Assembly (NCBI RefSeq): GCF_019957155.1
Contig: NZ_JAIPME010000002.1
Span: 1,674,001 to 1,738,000, forward strand
Length of the DNA: 64,000 nucleotides
From: Anaerococcus murdochii
Lineage (GTDB): Bacteria > Bacillota > Clostridia > Tissierellales > Peptoniphilaceae
Direction of reading: 5' to 3'
Positions 17,689-26,083 of this stretch are shown here, in pieces; the stretch's first letter is position 1, and each line of letters starts with the position of its first letter. Made by a program: the position numbers and the translations under genes. The notes beneath the pieces were generated by a model. The model saw only the letters and a program-made list of their open reading frames with translations, was not told where the DNA came from and ran no database searches.

Positions 17689-18450
17689 ATGACACATTAT
17701 GACGAAATAAAACAATTAAATGACTTTGTAAAAGAAAATATAGATAAATTACCAAAAGAAACTTATCAAAGCATAGTTGACGACTTTGATTTAAGGTTTA
17801 CTCATGAGTCGACTAAGATCGAGGGCAACACTTTAAGTATAGCCGAGGTTAAAACTTTGCTTGTCGATAAGGTATCGATAGGGGGCAAAGATCTTAGAGA
17901 GCTATACGAGGTTACCAACAATGAAAAAGCTTTTAGGCTTATAAAAAGTCGACTAGAAGAAGGTGCAGCACTCGATGAGGAGCTGATAAAAGATATTCAC
18001 CAGGTAGTTATGGAAAATATCCTTGAAGGCGGCTTGTATAGAAACTACAACGTCCGAATCACAGGAGCTGGCTTCACACCGCCAGATTGGACGGAAGTAA
18101 GGAATGCTATGAAGTGGTTTATGGCAGATTTTGAATCTAAAAAATCTGATCTAAATGCTATCGAGCTTGCTTCATACGTCCACGCTGAGTTTGTCAGAAT
18201 CCACCCTTTTCAAGACGGAAATGGCAGAACTGCAAGATTGTTGCTAAACTTTATGCTTATGAAAGCAGGCTACCAGCCTGTAATCATAGAAGCTAAAGAT
18301 CGACCAATTTACTATGAGAGCCTAAATGATTATGCAGCTGCAGGAAACTTAGAAAACTTTTATAGTTTTATCCTGAATAAAGAAAAATTTATCCTGGAAG
18401 ATTTAAAATCAGAAATTTATAAAGTGAAAAATAGAGGGAAAAGCCGATAA
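17689..18450 (+). CDS. Fic-domain protein (class II, self-inhibited AMPylator)
   Basis: A 253-residue protein. The catalytic Fic motif HPFQDGNGRTAR starts at His172. An N-terminal inhibitory helix motif of the (S/T)xxxE(G/N) type is present as STKIEGN (Ser41, Glu45, Gly46), so this is a class II Fic kept in check by its own helix. Such enzymes transfer AMP (or another nucleotide) to protein hydroxyls and can be toxic when released. ATG 17689 has GGAGAGG 7 bases upstream; a TTG at 17674 is in frame but poorer. Bases 17949-17981 match the first two spacers of the adjacent CRISPR array at 29 of 33 positions. Leader-like boxes lie on both sides. Confidence 0.93.
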   Translation: MTHYDEIKQLNDFVKENIDKLPKETYQSIVDDFDLRFTHESTKIEGNTLSIAEVKTLLVDKVSIGGKDLRELYEVTNNEKAFRLIKSRLEEGAALDEELIKDIHQVVMENILEGGLYRNYNVRITGAGFTPPDWTEVRNAMKWFMADFESKKSDLNAIELASYVHAEFVRIHPFQDGNGRTARLLLNFMLMKAGYQPVIIEAKDRPIYYESLNDYAAAGNLENFYSFILNKEKFILEDLKSEIYKVKNRGKSR

Positions 18451-18456
18451 AATAGA

Positions 18457-18543
18457 GGTATAAACACCTTAGGATAAAAATAAAATGCCTTAAAATGCAA
18501 AATACGAAGACTATAATTAGCTTGAAATCAATATTTGCTAAGT
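18457..18543 (+). promoter_or_regulatory. Leader of CRISPR array 1
   Basis: This AT-rich stretch shares its layout with the region before array 2: a TTAAAAYGCAAAATA-type box, TTAGCTTGAAATC, then CTAAGT directly before the first repeat. From GCAAAATA to the first repeat is 47 bases in both. The conserved spacing marks it as a leader that sets array polarity (left to right). Confidence 0.75.
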
Positions 18544-18876
18544 ATTTTACCCGCATAGGCGGGGGTGATCCTAGACTAGAGGAAGGTGTAGCACTCGACG
18601 AGGAATTTTACCCGCATAGGCGGGGGTGATCCTAGACTAGAGGAAGGTGTAGCACTCGACGAGGAATTTTACCCGCATAGGCGGGGGTGATCCTGGTCAC
18701 AGTCCCGTTGCCATAATTACAGTGGAATTTTACCCGCATAGGCGGGGGTGATCCCTATCTACTCCTACCCCTCGACTGAGGTTTTCTATTTTACCCGCAT
18801 AGGCGGGGTTGATCCTGTTTTTATAAGTGCAACTTTTGTTTTTATAAGGTTTTACCCGCATGAGCGGGGTTGTAGA
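18544..18876 (+). CRISPR. CRISPR array 1, type I-E-like repeats, 5 spacers, no cas
   Basis: Six 28-nt repeats start at 18544, 18605, 18666, 18727, 18788 and 18849, always 61 bp apart, so every spacer is 33 nt. The repeat core is TTTTACCCGCATAGGCGGGG followed by GTGATCC, with a CCCGC/GCGGG hairpin as in Gram-positive type I-E repeats. The fifth repeat has one change and the sixth is degenerate, marking the distal end. Spacers 1 and 2 are identical and resemble the upstream fic gene. Spacer 5 contains two copies of TGTTTTTATAAG 21 bases apart. No cas gene occurs in the window, so processing would need host Cas proteins. Confidence 0.93.
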
Positions 18877-18940
18877 TAATATTGGATTTTTTGTTGTCAT
18901 TGTTTTGATTTACTTATAAGGAATAATAAAGGAGAAAAAA

Positions 18941-20035
18941 TTGGCTAGTAATGAAAGTTTAAACTCTGCTGCAAGAGATAAAAATGATGAGTTTTACACT
19001 CAGCTAACTGATGTAGAAAACGAATTAAGATATTATCGAAAACACTTTAAAGGAAAAACTGTTTTTTGTAATTGTGACGATCCATTTGAGTCAAATTTTT
19101 TTAAATATTTTGTTCTTAATTTTAATCGCCTAGGACTTAAAAAACTTATAGCTACTTGCTATGCAACTTCTCCTATAGCAAATCAGCAACTAAGCCTATT
19201 TGAAGTTGTAGGGGGTGATGAGTCAAGCGAGGGAAGACCTTATAAAGCTGTTGTCACTAAAATTTACGATGCAACAGGTGATGGTGGTATCGATATGCTC
19301 GATGTTGCCGAACTTTTTAAAATGGGCGAAAACGAGCTGACAGAGCTTAAAGGTGACGGAGATTTTAGATCTGAGGAGTGCCTGGAACTTTTAAAAGAAG
19401 CTGATATTGTGGTTACAAATCCACCTTTTTCTTTATTTAGAGAGTATGTAGAAGTTTTAATGGACTACAAGAAAGAATTTCTAATTATTGGCAATCAAAA
19501 TGCAATTACTTATAAAGAAATTTTCCCATTGTTAAAAGAAAACAAGATGTGGTTAGGCAATAAAGCTGGTGATATGTCTTTTACTGTTCCAGATTATTAT
19601 GAGCCAAGGGAAACCAGGTATTGGGAAGACGAAAATGGGCAAAAATGGAGATCTTTAGGTAATATTTGTTGGTTTACCAATCTTGATATTAAGAAACGCC
19701 ATGAAGACTTGATTCTTATTAGAAAATATAATCCTAAAGATTATCCAAAGTATGATAATTATAATGCTATAGAGGTATCTAAGGTTAAAGATATTCCATA
19801 TGATTACGAGGGGATTATGGGAGTACCAATCACATTTATGGATAAATATAATCCCGATCAGTTTGAAATATTAGGGAGTAGACGTTGGTCTAAGTCTGAA
19901 GAATTATTAGATTCTCACATTTCTAAGAATAGGGAGATAGCCATTAACGATAAAAAAACATTGATAAATTCCAAAGAAACATATGATAGAATTTTCATTC
20001 GTAACAAGCACCCAGAACCAAGAAACGAGGATTGA
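18941..20035 (+). CDS. EcoRI-family adenine-specific DNA methyltransferase (copy 1)
   Basis: A 364-residue protein. [34 protein letters not shown] and the catalytic NPPF motif (Asn160-Phe163) match M.EcoRI-type N6-adenine methyltransferases. The TTG start at 18941 has AAAGGAG 5-6 bases upstream, and no nearby ATG fits. It lies 64 bp after the last CRISPR repeat and one base before a second methyltransferase start (GTG 20037). The N-terminal 160 residues are nearly the same in both copies, while the later target-recognition part differs. Confidence 0.9.
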   Translation: MASNESLNSAARDKNDEFYTQLTDVENELRYYRKHFKGKTVFCNCDDPFESNFFKYFVLNFNRLGLKKLIATCYATSPIANQQLSLFEVVGGDESSEGRPYKAVVTKIYDATGDGGIDMLDVAELFKMGENELTELKGDGDFRSEECLELLKEADIVVTNPPFSLFREYVEVLMDYKKEFLIIGNQNAITYKEIFPLLKENKMWLGNKAGDMSFTVPDYYEPRETRYWEDENGQKWRSLGNICWFTNLDIKKRHEDLILIRKYNPKDYPKYDNYNAIEVSKVKDIPYDYEGIMGVPITFMDKYNPDQFEILGSRRWSKSEELLDSHISKNREIAINDKKTLINSKETYDRIFIRNKHPEPRNED

Positions 20036-20036
20036 A

Positions 20037-21236
20037 GTGACTGAAAGTAATAATAGTCAATTGGCAAATGCTAAAAAAGTCAAAAACGATGAATTTTACA
20101 CAAGGCTTACGGATATTGAACAAGAATTAAGATATTACAGAAAACATTTTAAAGGAAAAACGGTTTTTTGTAATTGTGATGATCCGTTTGAAAGCAACTT
20201 TTTCAAATATTTTGTTCTTAATTTTAATCGACTAGGACTTAAAAAATTAATAGCTACTTGCTATGCGACTTCTCCTATAGCACACCAACAGTTGTCTTTA
20301 TTTGATGTTTTAGGTGGTGATGAGTCTAACATAGGAAAGCCTTACAAGGCTGTCGTCACTAAAATTTACGATGCAACAGGTGATGGTGGTATCGATATGC
20401 TCGATGTCGCTGAACTTTTCAAAATGGGTGAAAATGAGCTGACAGAACTTAAAGGTGATGGAGATTTTAGATCTGATGAATGCCTGCAGCTTTTAGAGGA
20501 AGCTGACATTGTAGTTACAAATCCACCATTTTCTTTATTTAGAGAGTATGTGGCAATTCTTATGAAGTATGAAAAGCAATTCGTCATAATGGGAAATAAA
20601 AACGCCATTACTTACAAAGAGTTTTTCCCTCTATTAAAGAGTAATGAGGTTTGGGTTGGAGCAACTTCACTTAATGGTGGAAGATGGATGATTATGCCAG
20701 GTAATGTTGAAATTCAGAGTAAGAAGACAAAGATAGATACAAATGGTGATATTATTTTAAATGTAGCTGGTGTTTGTTGGTTTACCAATCTTGATATTAA
20801 AAAACGTCATGAGGACTTGATTCTTATTAGAAAATATAATCCTGAAGATTATCCAAAGTATGATAATTATGATGCTATAAATGTTGATAAAGTGACAGAA
20901 ATACCTTATGATTACGAAGGATATATGGGAGTACCAATCACATTTATGGATAAATATAATCCCGATCAGTTTGATATAATAGGTCTATTACAATCTAGTA
21001 CCGATGAACAAGCAGGAATACCAAATTTAAGATACTACAATGATTTTAGGGAAATGAGGCAAGATATGTCTTATACAAATGCATCAGGAGGAAAAGCTAA
21101 CGGTAATCCAGTATTAAAAGGAAAATCAAAAAATGGGAATTTTCTATATAACGAAAAAACAAAAGAATATGTTCATTCTGTTTATGCTAGAATTTTAATA
21201 AGAAATAAAAATCCAGAGCCAAGAAACGAGGACTAA
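20037..21236 (+). CDS. EcoRI-family adenine-specific DNA methyltransferase (copy 2)
   Basis: A 399-residue tandem paralogue of the preceding gene with the same [18 protein letters not shown] start and an NPPF motif at Asn162. GTG 20037 is preferred: GAGG lies 7 bases upstream and the homologous N-terminus begins there. An in-frame ATG at 19983 lies inside copy 1. From about residue 190 the copies diverge (the [20 protein letters not shown] region), and copy 2 has a longer C-terminus. The ATG of the nuclease follows 2 bp after its stop. Two enzymes may methylate different strands or sites. Confidence 0.9.
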   Translation: MTESNNSQLANAKKVKNDEFYTRLTDIEQELRYYRKHFKGKTVFCNCDDPFESNFFKYFVLNFNRLGLKKLIATCYATSPIAHQQLSLFDVLGGDESNIGKPYKAVVTKIYDATGDGGIDMLDVAELFKMGENELTELKGDGDFRSDECLQLLEEADIVVTNPPFSLFREYVAILMKYEKQFVIMGNKNAITYKEFFPLLKSNEVWVGATSLNGGRWMIMPGNVEIQSKKTKIDTNGDIILNVAGVCWFTNLDIKKRHEDLILIRKYNPEDYPKYDNYDAINVDKVTEIPYDYEGYMGVPITFMDKYNPDQFDIIGLLQSSTDEQAGIPNLRYYNDFREMRQDMSYTNASGGKANGNPVLKGKSKNGNFLYNEKTKEYVHSVYARILIRNKNPEPRNED

Positions 21237-21238
21237 AA

Positions 21239-22333
21239 ATGATTATAGAAGAAAGAAAAGTAACCGTTGGTGAGGTTGCAGAAGGCTACTTTAACGATGC
21301 TGAAGAAGGTGTAACAGGATATGACGATAGACTTGATATTAGACCAAAGTATCAAAGAGAGTTTGTTTATCCCGAAAACGATAGAAATGAAGTTATCCGT
21401 TCCGTTTTAAAAGGATTGCCACTTAATGTAATTTATTGGGCAAGAACTGGAGAGGATTCCTATGAAGTTTTAGATGGTCAACAAAGAACAATATCACTTT
21501 GTGAATATATTGATGGTAACTTTTCCGTAGATGACAAGTTTTTCCATAACTTGCCTAAAGATATTCAGGATCAAATATTGAAATATGAATTATTTGTTTA
21601 TGTTTGTGATGGAACTGATAGTGAAAAGCTTGAATGGTTTAAAATAATTAATATTGCTGGCAAGAAGTTGACAGATCAGGAATTAAGAAATGCAGTTTAT
21701 GCAGGATCACGGACAACTGATGCAAAAAGATATTTTTCAAAAACAGGAAGTGCTGCTGATGGTTTAGCAGGCGACTATTTAAAAGGAACTTCAATCAGGC
21801 AAGAGTACCTTGAAACAGCTCTGTCTTGGGCATCTTCTCGTGATGGAATTTCTATCGAGGAGTATATGGCTAGGCATATGCACGATCCAACAGCACAGGA
21901 GCTATGGTCTTACTTTAGGTCTGTTATAGAGTGGGTACAAGCTATTTTCCCTAAATACAGAAAAGAAATGAAAGGACTTCCTTGGGGTCTATATTACAAT
22001 GAACATAAGGATAGGAAAGACCTTGATCCTGTGAAGCTTGAAAAAGAAGTTCAACGATTAATGGGCGATGAAGATGTTAGTAAAAAATCAGGCATTTATG
22101 AGTATCTTCTAACAGGAAAAGAAAAACTCCTAAACATAAGGAGTTTTGATAGACGAGATAAATTAGTAGCTTATGAAAGACAAGGTCATAAGTGTGCTGG
22201 TTGCGGCAAAGAGTTCGAATTTGACGAATTACAAGGCGATCACATAGTCCCATGGAGCAAAGGCGGCAAGACTATAGCTGAAAATTGCCAAATGCTATGT
22301 GGTGACTGCAACATAAAAAAATCTAATAACTAA
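21239..22333 (+). CDS. DUF262-HNH endonuclease, likely restriction subunit
   Basis: A 364-residue protein. The N-terminal DUF262 (ParB-like NTP-binding) domain has the DGQQR motif at 79-83. The C-terminal HNH nuclease has the zinc pairs Cys319/Cys322 and Cys354/Cys357 and the catalytic DHIVPW (Asp334, His335). DUF262 with a nuclease domain also occurs in GmrSD-type modified-DNA restriction enzymes. Here the operon with two methyltransferases points to a restriction-modification system in which this protein cuts. No EcoRI-like endonuclease is present. A strong terminator follows. Confidence 0.85.
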   Translation: MIIEERKVTVGEVAEGYFNDAEEGVTGYDDRLDIRPKYQREFVYPENDRNEVIRSVLKGLPLNVIYWARTGEDSYEVLDGQQRTISLCEYIDGNFSVDDKFFHNLPKDIQDQILKYELFVYVCDGTDSEKLEWFKIINIAGKKLTDQELRNAVYAGSRTTDAKRYFSKTGSAADGLAGDYLKGTSIRQEYLETALSWASSRDGISIEEYMARHMHDPTAQELWSYFRSVIEWVQAIFPKYRKEMKGLPWGLYYNEHKDRKDLDPVKLEKEVQRLMGDEDVSKKSGIYEYLLTGKEKLLNIRSFDRRDKLVAYERQGHKCAGCGKEFEFDELQGDHIVPWSKGGKTIAENCQMLCGDCNIKKSNN

Positions 22334-22336
22334 TAT

Positions 22337-22366
22337 AAAACTCCAGGTTTTAATCCTGGAGTTTTT
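22337..22366 (+). terminator. Rho-independent terminator of the methyltransferase-nuclease operon
   Basis: The stem AAAACTCCAGG/CCTGGAGTTTT with a 7-base loop is followed by T residues, directly after the nuclease stop codon. Confidence 0.85.
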
Positions 22367-22461
22367 GTTTGCTCGCTGCATTTTATGATTTTATAAATAC
22401 AGCATACATTAATTAACTAGTTACTTTAATATACACAAGTCGTTTTAAAGAATTTAAGTAT

Positions 22462-22510
22462 CGTATTATGATAATAATTGCACGTATTATTGTTATAATT
22501 ATCGTATTAT
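22462..22510 (+). promoter_or_regulatory. Three CGTATTAT boxes upstream of the acidic-protein gene
   Basis: CGTATTAT occurs at 22462, 22483 and 22503, spaced 21 and 20 bp, that is, on one face of the helix. The boxes overlap AT-rich -10-like sequences (TATAAT at about 22494). A fourth CGTATTAT lies at 33840, just upstream of the repressor gene start. They look like operators for an element regulator, possibly that repressor. Confidence 0.5.
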
Positions 22511-22579
22511 GATATAATTATAATAGATATAAGCTGATATATAATATATTTATTAAAAAATAAAAGAAAGGGTGAAATA

Positions 22580-23149
22580 ATGGAAGAAAGTAAATTAGAA
22601 AAATATCAGGAAGAGTATGAAATTAGAGGAATGAACACTTACAGATCCGATTTTCTAGAGGATCGTGGAGAAGAAATATGTGATGAGCTAAAATATGAGC
22701 TTGAGAACAGGTCGGAAGAAGATTACTACATTTGTGATGTAATAACGGATTTAGCATCAGGTTATGTAGATATAATGAACGAAGATCTTATTAATAGCAT
22801 TGGTGACCTCTATTGGGACGGATTTTATGAAGAAACCATGTCGCAAATTGGTTCTCAAGGGGACTTGATAAGGGATGTTCAAATGTGCCAGGACGATGCC
22901 TATAGTTATTGTTTATATACTAATCTTGATAATATTGTTAAGAACCTAGTTTATGATAAACTTTATGATTTGGGAATAGATGTAAACGAAATGATAGAAT
23001 ATGCCCCAATTACTGAAGGTGTCGATGAAAGAATAGATGATATTGATAACAATCTCACTATCAAAGAATTACACGAAGAAATCGATGATGTAATTTCAGA
23101 CTTATGTAAAGAATTAGAGTTAGAAGTTGATAAAGAAAGAAGTAGATAA
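22580..23149 (+). CDS. Highly acidic protein, unknown function (paralogue A)
   Basis: A 189-residue protein with about 54 Asp/Glu and about 16 Lys/Arg by hand count. There is no signal peptide, membrane segment or recognised family. Residues 60-135 align with part of the next protein (SQGDLIRDVQM with LSGDLDRDIMS; TNLDNIVKN with ENLDDIVRN), so the two are paralogues. Very acidic soluble proteins beside restriction genes on conjugative elements can be DNA mimics such as ArdA or Ocr, but I see no sequence link to those families. A clear AAAGGGTGAA ribosome site precedes ATG 22580. Confidence 0.75.
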   Translation: MEESKLEKYQEEYEIRGMNTYRSDFLEDRGEEICDELKYELENRSEEDYYICDVITDLASGYVDIMNEDLINSIGDLYWDGFYEETMSQIGSQGDLIRDVQMCQDDAYSYCLYTNLDNIVKNLVYDKLYDLGIDVNEMIEYAPITEGVDERIDDIDNNLTIKELHEEIDDVISDLCKELELEVDKERSR

Positions 23150-23150
23150 T

Positions 23151-23187
23151 TTTTTTTACAACTAAATTATTAAAATATGATAAAAAT
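23151..23187 (+). promoter_or_regulatory. Promoter-like block before acidic protein B
   Basis: A T-run, ACAA at 23158 and ATGATAAAA at 23177: the same 19-base spacing as in the blocks near 1930 and 31865. It lies about 45 bases before the next ATG. Confidence 0.45.
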
Positions 23188-23232
23188 ATTATTTTATTAA
23201 CTAAAATTATCACAATATAAAAGGAGAAAACT

Positions 23233-24153
23233 ATGAGTTATTATGAAGTAAGAGCAAATGTATATCAATTAATCAGTGAAAATTATGAAGATTATATTAA
23301 ATCGCTTATATCTATTGAAAAAAATATAAATAATGAGGATTGTTTAAATTCAATTTATAACGAGTTTATGAATGATAATAATGCAGTTTCAATATTTGAT
23401 GCTGACATCGATGGCTATATTGAAAAGCTAGGTATTGATCTTGAAGATGAAAAAGTCATTCATGGCGAGCCTATAAGCTATGAAGAAGAACAGGAGAGGG
23501 AAATCGACAGAGAGAAATTTTATAAAGACGATTACGAAAGTTTAAAAGCTGATTTAGACGATGTATCTTATTCATTGTATGAAAATTTATTGTCTGAAAA
23601 TTCTGGTTGTTTGACCGATAAAATAAGCGAAATTGCAGATTATGCTGTCGATGTTTACTCATCAGACTTATATAGATCGCTTCCAAAATTGGCAAATAGC
23701 GGATATTATGACAGGGTGGCTGAGGAATTCGGTTTATCAGGTGACCTCGATAGGGATATAATGTCAGCTCAATATCTGAGAAATACAGACGACTTATATG
23801 AAAACTTAGATGATATTGTAAGAAACGTTGCTATTAGTATAGCTAAAGATTATGAATTACCACTAACTGAGGGTATTGAGGAAGCTTTAAACAATATAGG
23901 TGATTGCAGCAGTTATGACAGCATCGAGCCTATTCTTGATGAGTTAAAAGATACAATAGGCTATGAAGCTCAAGAAATAGCAAAAGATAAGCTAATAAGC
24001 GAAGGTATTGATTTAGATGACTTTATAGAAGAATACTTAGAAGAAATAAACGTGTATGAGTTAGATAGTAATCAAAACATGATGGATTTAATAAATGATA
24101 AAGTTGATGAAATTAAAGAGAGCTTAGGAATAAATAAAGATATAAACAGGTAG
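23233..24153 (+). CDS. Highly acidic protein, unknown function (paralogue B)
   Basis: A 306-residue strongly acidic protein related to the preceding gene through residues 130-215 and apparently carrying one more partly repeated segment at its N-terminus. It is mostly helical with Tyr/Asp/Leu-rich stretches (DLYENLDDIVRN). There is no export signal. It is preceded by AAAGGAG and by its own promoter-like block, and is followed 8 bp later by the 626-residue gene. The function is unknown; anti-defence DNA mimicry is a hypothesis based only on charge and context. Confidence 0.75.
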   Translation: MSYYEVRANVYQLISENYEDYIKSLISIEKNINNEDCLNSIYNEFMNDNNAVSIFDADIDGYIEKLGIDLEDEKVIHGEPISYEEEQEREIDREKFYKDDYESLKADLDDVSYSLYENLLSENSGCLTDKISEIADYAVDVYSSDLYRSLPKLANSGYYDRVAEEFGLSGDLDRDIMSAQYLRNTDDLYENLDDIVRNVAISIAKDYELPLTEGIEEALNNIGDCSSYDSIEPILDELKDTIGYEAQEIAKDKLISEGIDLDDFIEEYLEEINVYELDSNQNMMDLINDKVDEIKESLGINKDINR

Positions 24154-24161
24154 GTTTAATT

Positions 24162-26042
24162 ATGATAGATTATAATGAGTCTTTAAAACTAGATAAATTA
24201 AATGAGAGTGACTTGTTAGGAAAATATAATCATTTAGTCTGGGTTACACCTGGCAGCCTTGTAGATATATTAAGGCAGCTAGAACCATCTTACAGGAATG
24301 AGGGAAAGTCAAATGATTTAAGATACCTGGTATATGATCTAGGTGATGGTTATGCACTTATAGAAGGTAGTGTTGGAGATTATAGGAAGCAAATATCACC
24401 TCTACCTCTTGATATTCAAAGTATTTTAGATAAAAGCCTTGAACAAGAAATTAATAAAGTGTTTAAAAATAAAAACAGTGATCCGAAAACGAACGAATTA
24501 AGCATTAAATTTCATGCCAATCTTCTAGTAAATGAACTTAAAAAAGTTATGAGTAAAGAATTTAAATTAAAAGAAGAATTTAAAGATAACAAAGAATATT
24601 TTGATTATTTAGACTCAGAGTATAGCAAAATAGCACAAGAAATTAATGAAAATGTAAATGAAAAAAAGGAAAAGGTTCAGGGAATAGTAGAATTTTTTAA
24701 AGCAGAATATGGAAATACAGAAGAAGAAAGCTTAAAAAGCATCTTAAATGATTATCTAGAAACTAAAGAAATAGGAGTTGCCTACTACGAATCCGACGAC
24801 GGTGTACCTACACAAAGTAAGTATTCTTTAGATACAAATGAGTTTGTTCAATATATAAATGAAGTTGAGGTAGAAAGAGAATCTGGCGGAGTGTCTTTCT
24901 TAGGTTATACTCCTACTTATGATGATTTAGTATATGTAGATGTTACAGACGAAAAGCTAAAAGAACTTGGGCTAGCTTACAATTCTTTCCACGAACTAAC
25001 TTTCATCGAGGAAAACAAAGTTTTAATAGATTCTATAATAGAAGAATTTGAAGATCAAGTTATGTTAGAAGCTGATGGAAAGCCAAATGGCGGAAAAAGT
25101 TTTGACAGCGAAACATACAAAGATTTCTACGAGGAACTTGAAAATTATTTTGATATGGACGTGATGACAGTTCAGGAGTTTGACAAAGAGCTAAATAAGT
25201 GTGGATTAAAGCTTCCACAAAACATATACGAAAAATATACGGAAAATCAAGAGGACATAGAGATGACAAAAGATGTAAAAGATTTAGCTATTAAGTTTTC
25301 CAACAAAGATGTTCATGAATATAAAACAAAAGATGTTTTTGATAACAATAAGGAAATAGTTAAATTCAGAATAAGATTTCCAGAGGAAAGTGAATATAAA
25401 GATTTCTCATTAGATACAAAAATCGCACCAAGAGTAAATGACGATGGTTTAACTTCATATATGTATATAAGTCCAGAGTTTGAATATAAAGCTATAGCAC
25501 CTGGTGTATCAAATGACGGAGAGCTTGATTGGAAAAATAAAAAAGAAATAAAAATATCAGGCACTGATCTTCAAAGAGAATTTAATAAAGGAAAAGAAAG
25601 GTTAGAAAAACTTTCTGATGAAGTCACAAAGAACGATGTTTATATAAAGTTTTTAAATACGAGCGTGAATGAATATAAGGTAAATGACTTATATTATGAT
25701 CAAGGAGAACATAGTAAATTTAGAATAAGATTTCCAGAGGAAAGTCAATATAAAGATTTTTCAATCGATACAAAAATCAAACCTATAAAAAACAAAGACA
25801 ATCAAACCTCTTATATCTATATCGATAAGGATTACGATTACAAAATAGTAGCACCAGGTATAGATGAAAATAAAAAACTTAACTGGGAAGATAAATCAGT
25901 TCTAAAGGTTAAAGGATCTGAATTAAAATTTGAATTTGATAAGGGACTTGAAAGAGTAAATGAAATTTGCTCTCAAAAAGTTCCTGATGAAAAAATTGAA
26001 AGCAACAAAAAAGAAATTGACAAAGGTGAACGAAAAAGATAA
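24162..26042 (+). CDS. Large hypothetical protein with a duplicated C-terminal domain
   Basis: A 626-residue soluble protein with no recognised family. The C-terminal part holds two copies of a domain of about 110 residues, starting near 377 and 495. Each contains FRIRFPEES, YKDFS and DTKI, an Ile/Tyr strand pair, APG and a closing helix with LKxEFDKG-type sequence. The first 360 residues are acidic and helical. The repeats share a nearly identical DNA segment around the FRIRFPEES codons, so the duplication is fairly recent or conserved. It follows the acidic genes in the same operon. Confidence 0.7.
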   Translation: MIDYNESLKLDKLNESDLLGKYNHLVWVTPGSLVDILRQLEPSYRNEGKSNDLRYLVYDLGDGYALIEGSVGDYRKQISPLPLDIQSILDKSLEQEINKVFKNKNSDPKTNELSIKFHANLLVNELKKVMSKEFKLKEEFKDNKEYFDYLDSEYSKIAQEINENVNEKKEKVQGIVEFFKAEYGNTEEESLKSILNDYLETKEIGVAYYESDDGVPTQSKYSLDTNEFVQYINEVEVERESGGVSFLGYTPTYDDLVYVDVTDEKLKELGLAYNSFHELTFIEENKVLIDSIIEEFEDQVMLEADGKPNGGKSFDSETYKDFYEELENYFDMDVMTVQEFDKELNKCGLKLPQNIYEKYTENQEDIEMTKDVKDLAIKFSNKDVHEYKTKDVFDNNKEIVKFRIRFPEESEYKDFSLDTKIAPRVNDDGLTSYMYISPEFEYKAIAPGVSNDGELDWKNKKEIKISGTDLQREFNKGKERLEKLSDEVTKNDVYIKFLNTSVNEYKVNDLYYDQGEHSKFRIRFPEESQYKDFSIDTKIKPIKNKDNQTSYIYIDKDYDYKIVAPGIDENKKLNWEDKSVLKVKGSELKFEFDKGLERVNEICSQKVPDEKIESNKKEIDKGERKR

Positions 26043-26045
26043 AAG

Positions 26046-26072
26046 ATAGCTCCCAATTGGGAGCTAATTTTT
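26046..26072 (+). terminator. Palindromic terminator-like hairpin
   Basis: The perfect 18-bp palindrome AGCTCCCAATTGGGAGCT (26048-26065) is followed by AATTTTTAAGG. It lies between two genes and overlaps the ribosome site region of the next one, so it could be a terminator or an attenuator. Confidence 0.6.
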
Positions 26073-26083
26073 AAGGAGTTATT

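Noticed and set aside
21239..22333. EcoRI restriction endonuclease as partner of the methyltransferases
   Set aside because: The third gene has DUF262 and HNH motifs and no PD-(D/E)xK EcoRI-like signature.
23471..23695. Minus-strand frame inside the acidic gene
   Set aside because: Shadow frame with no start signal and composition unlike neighbouring genes.
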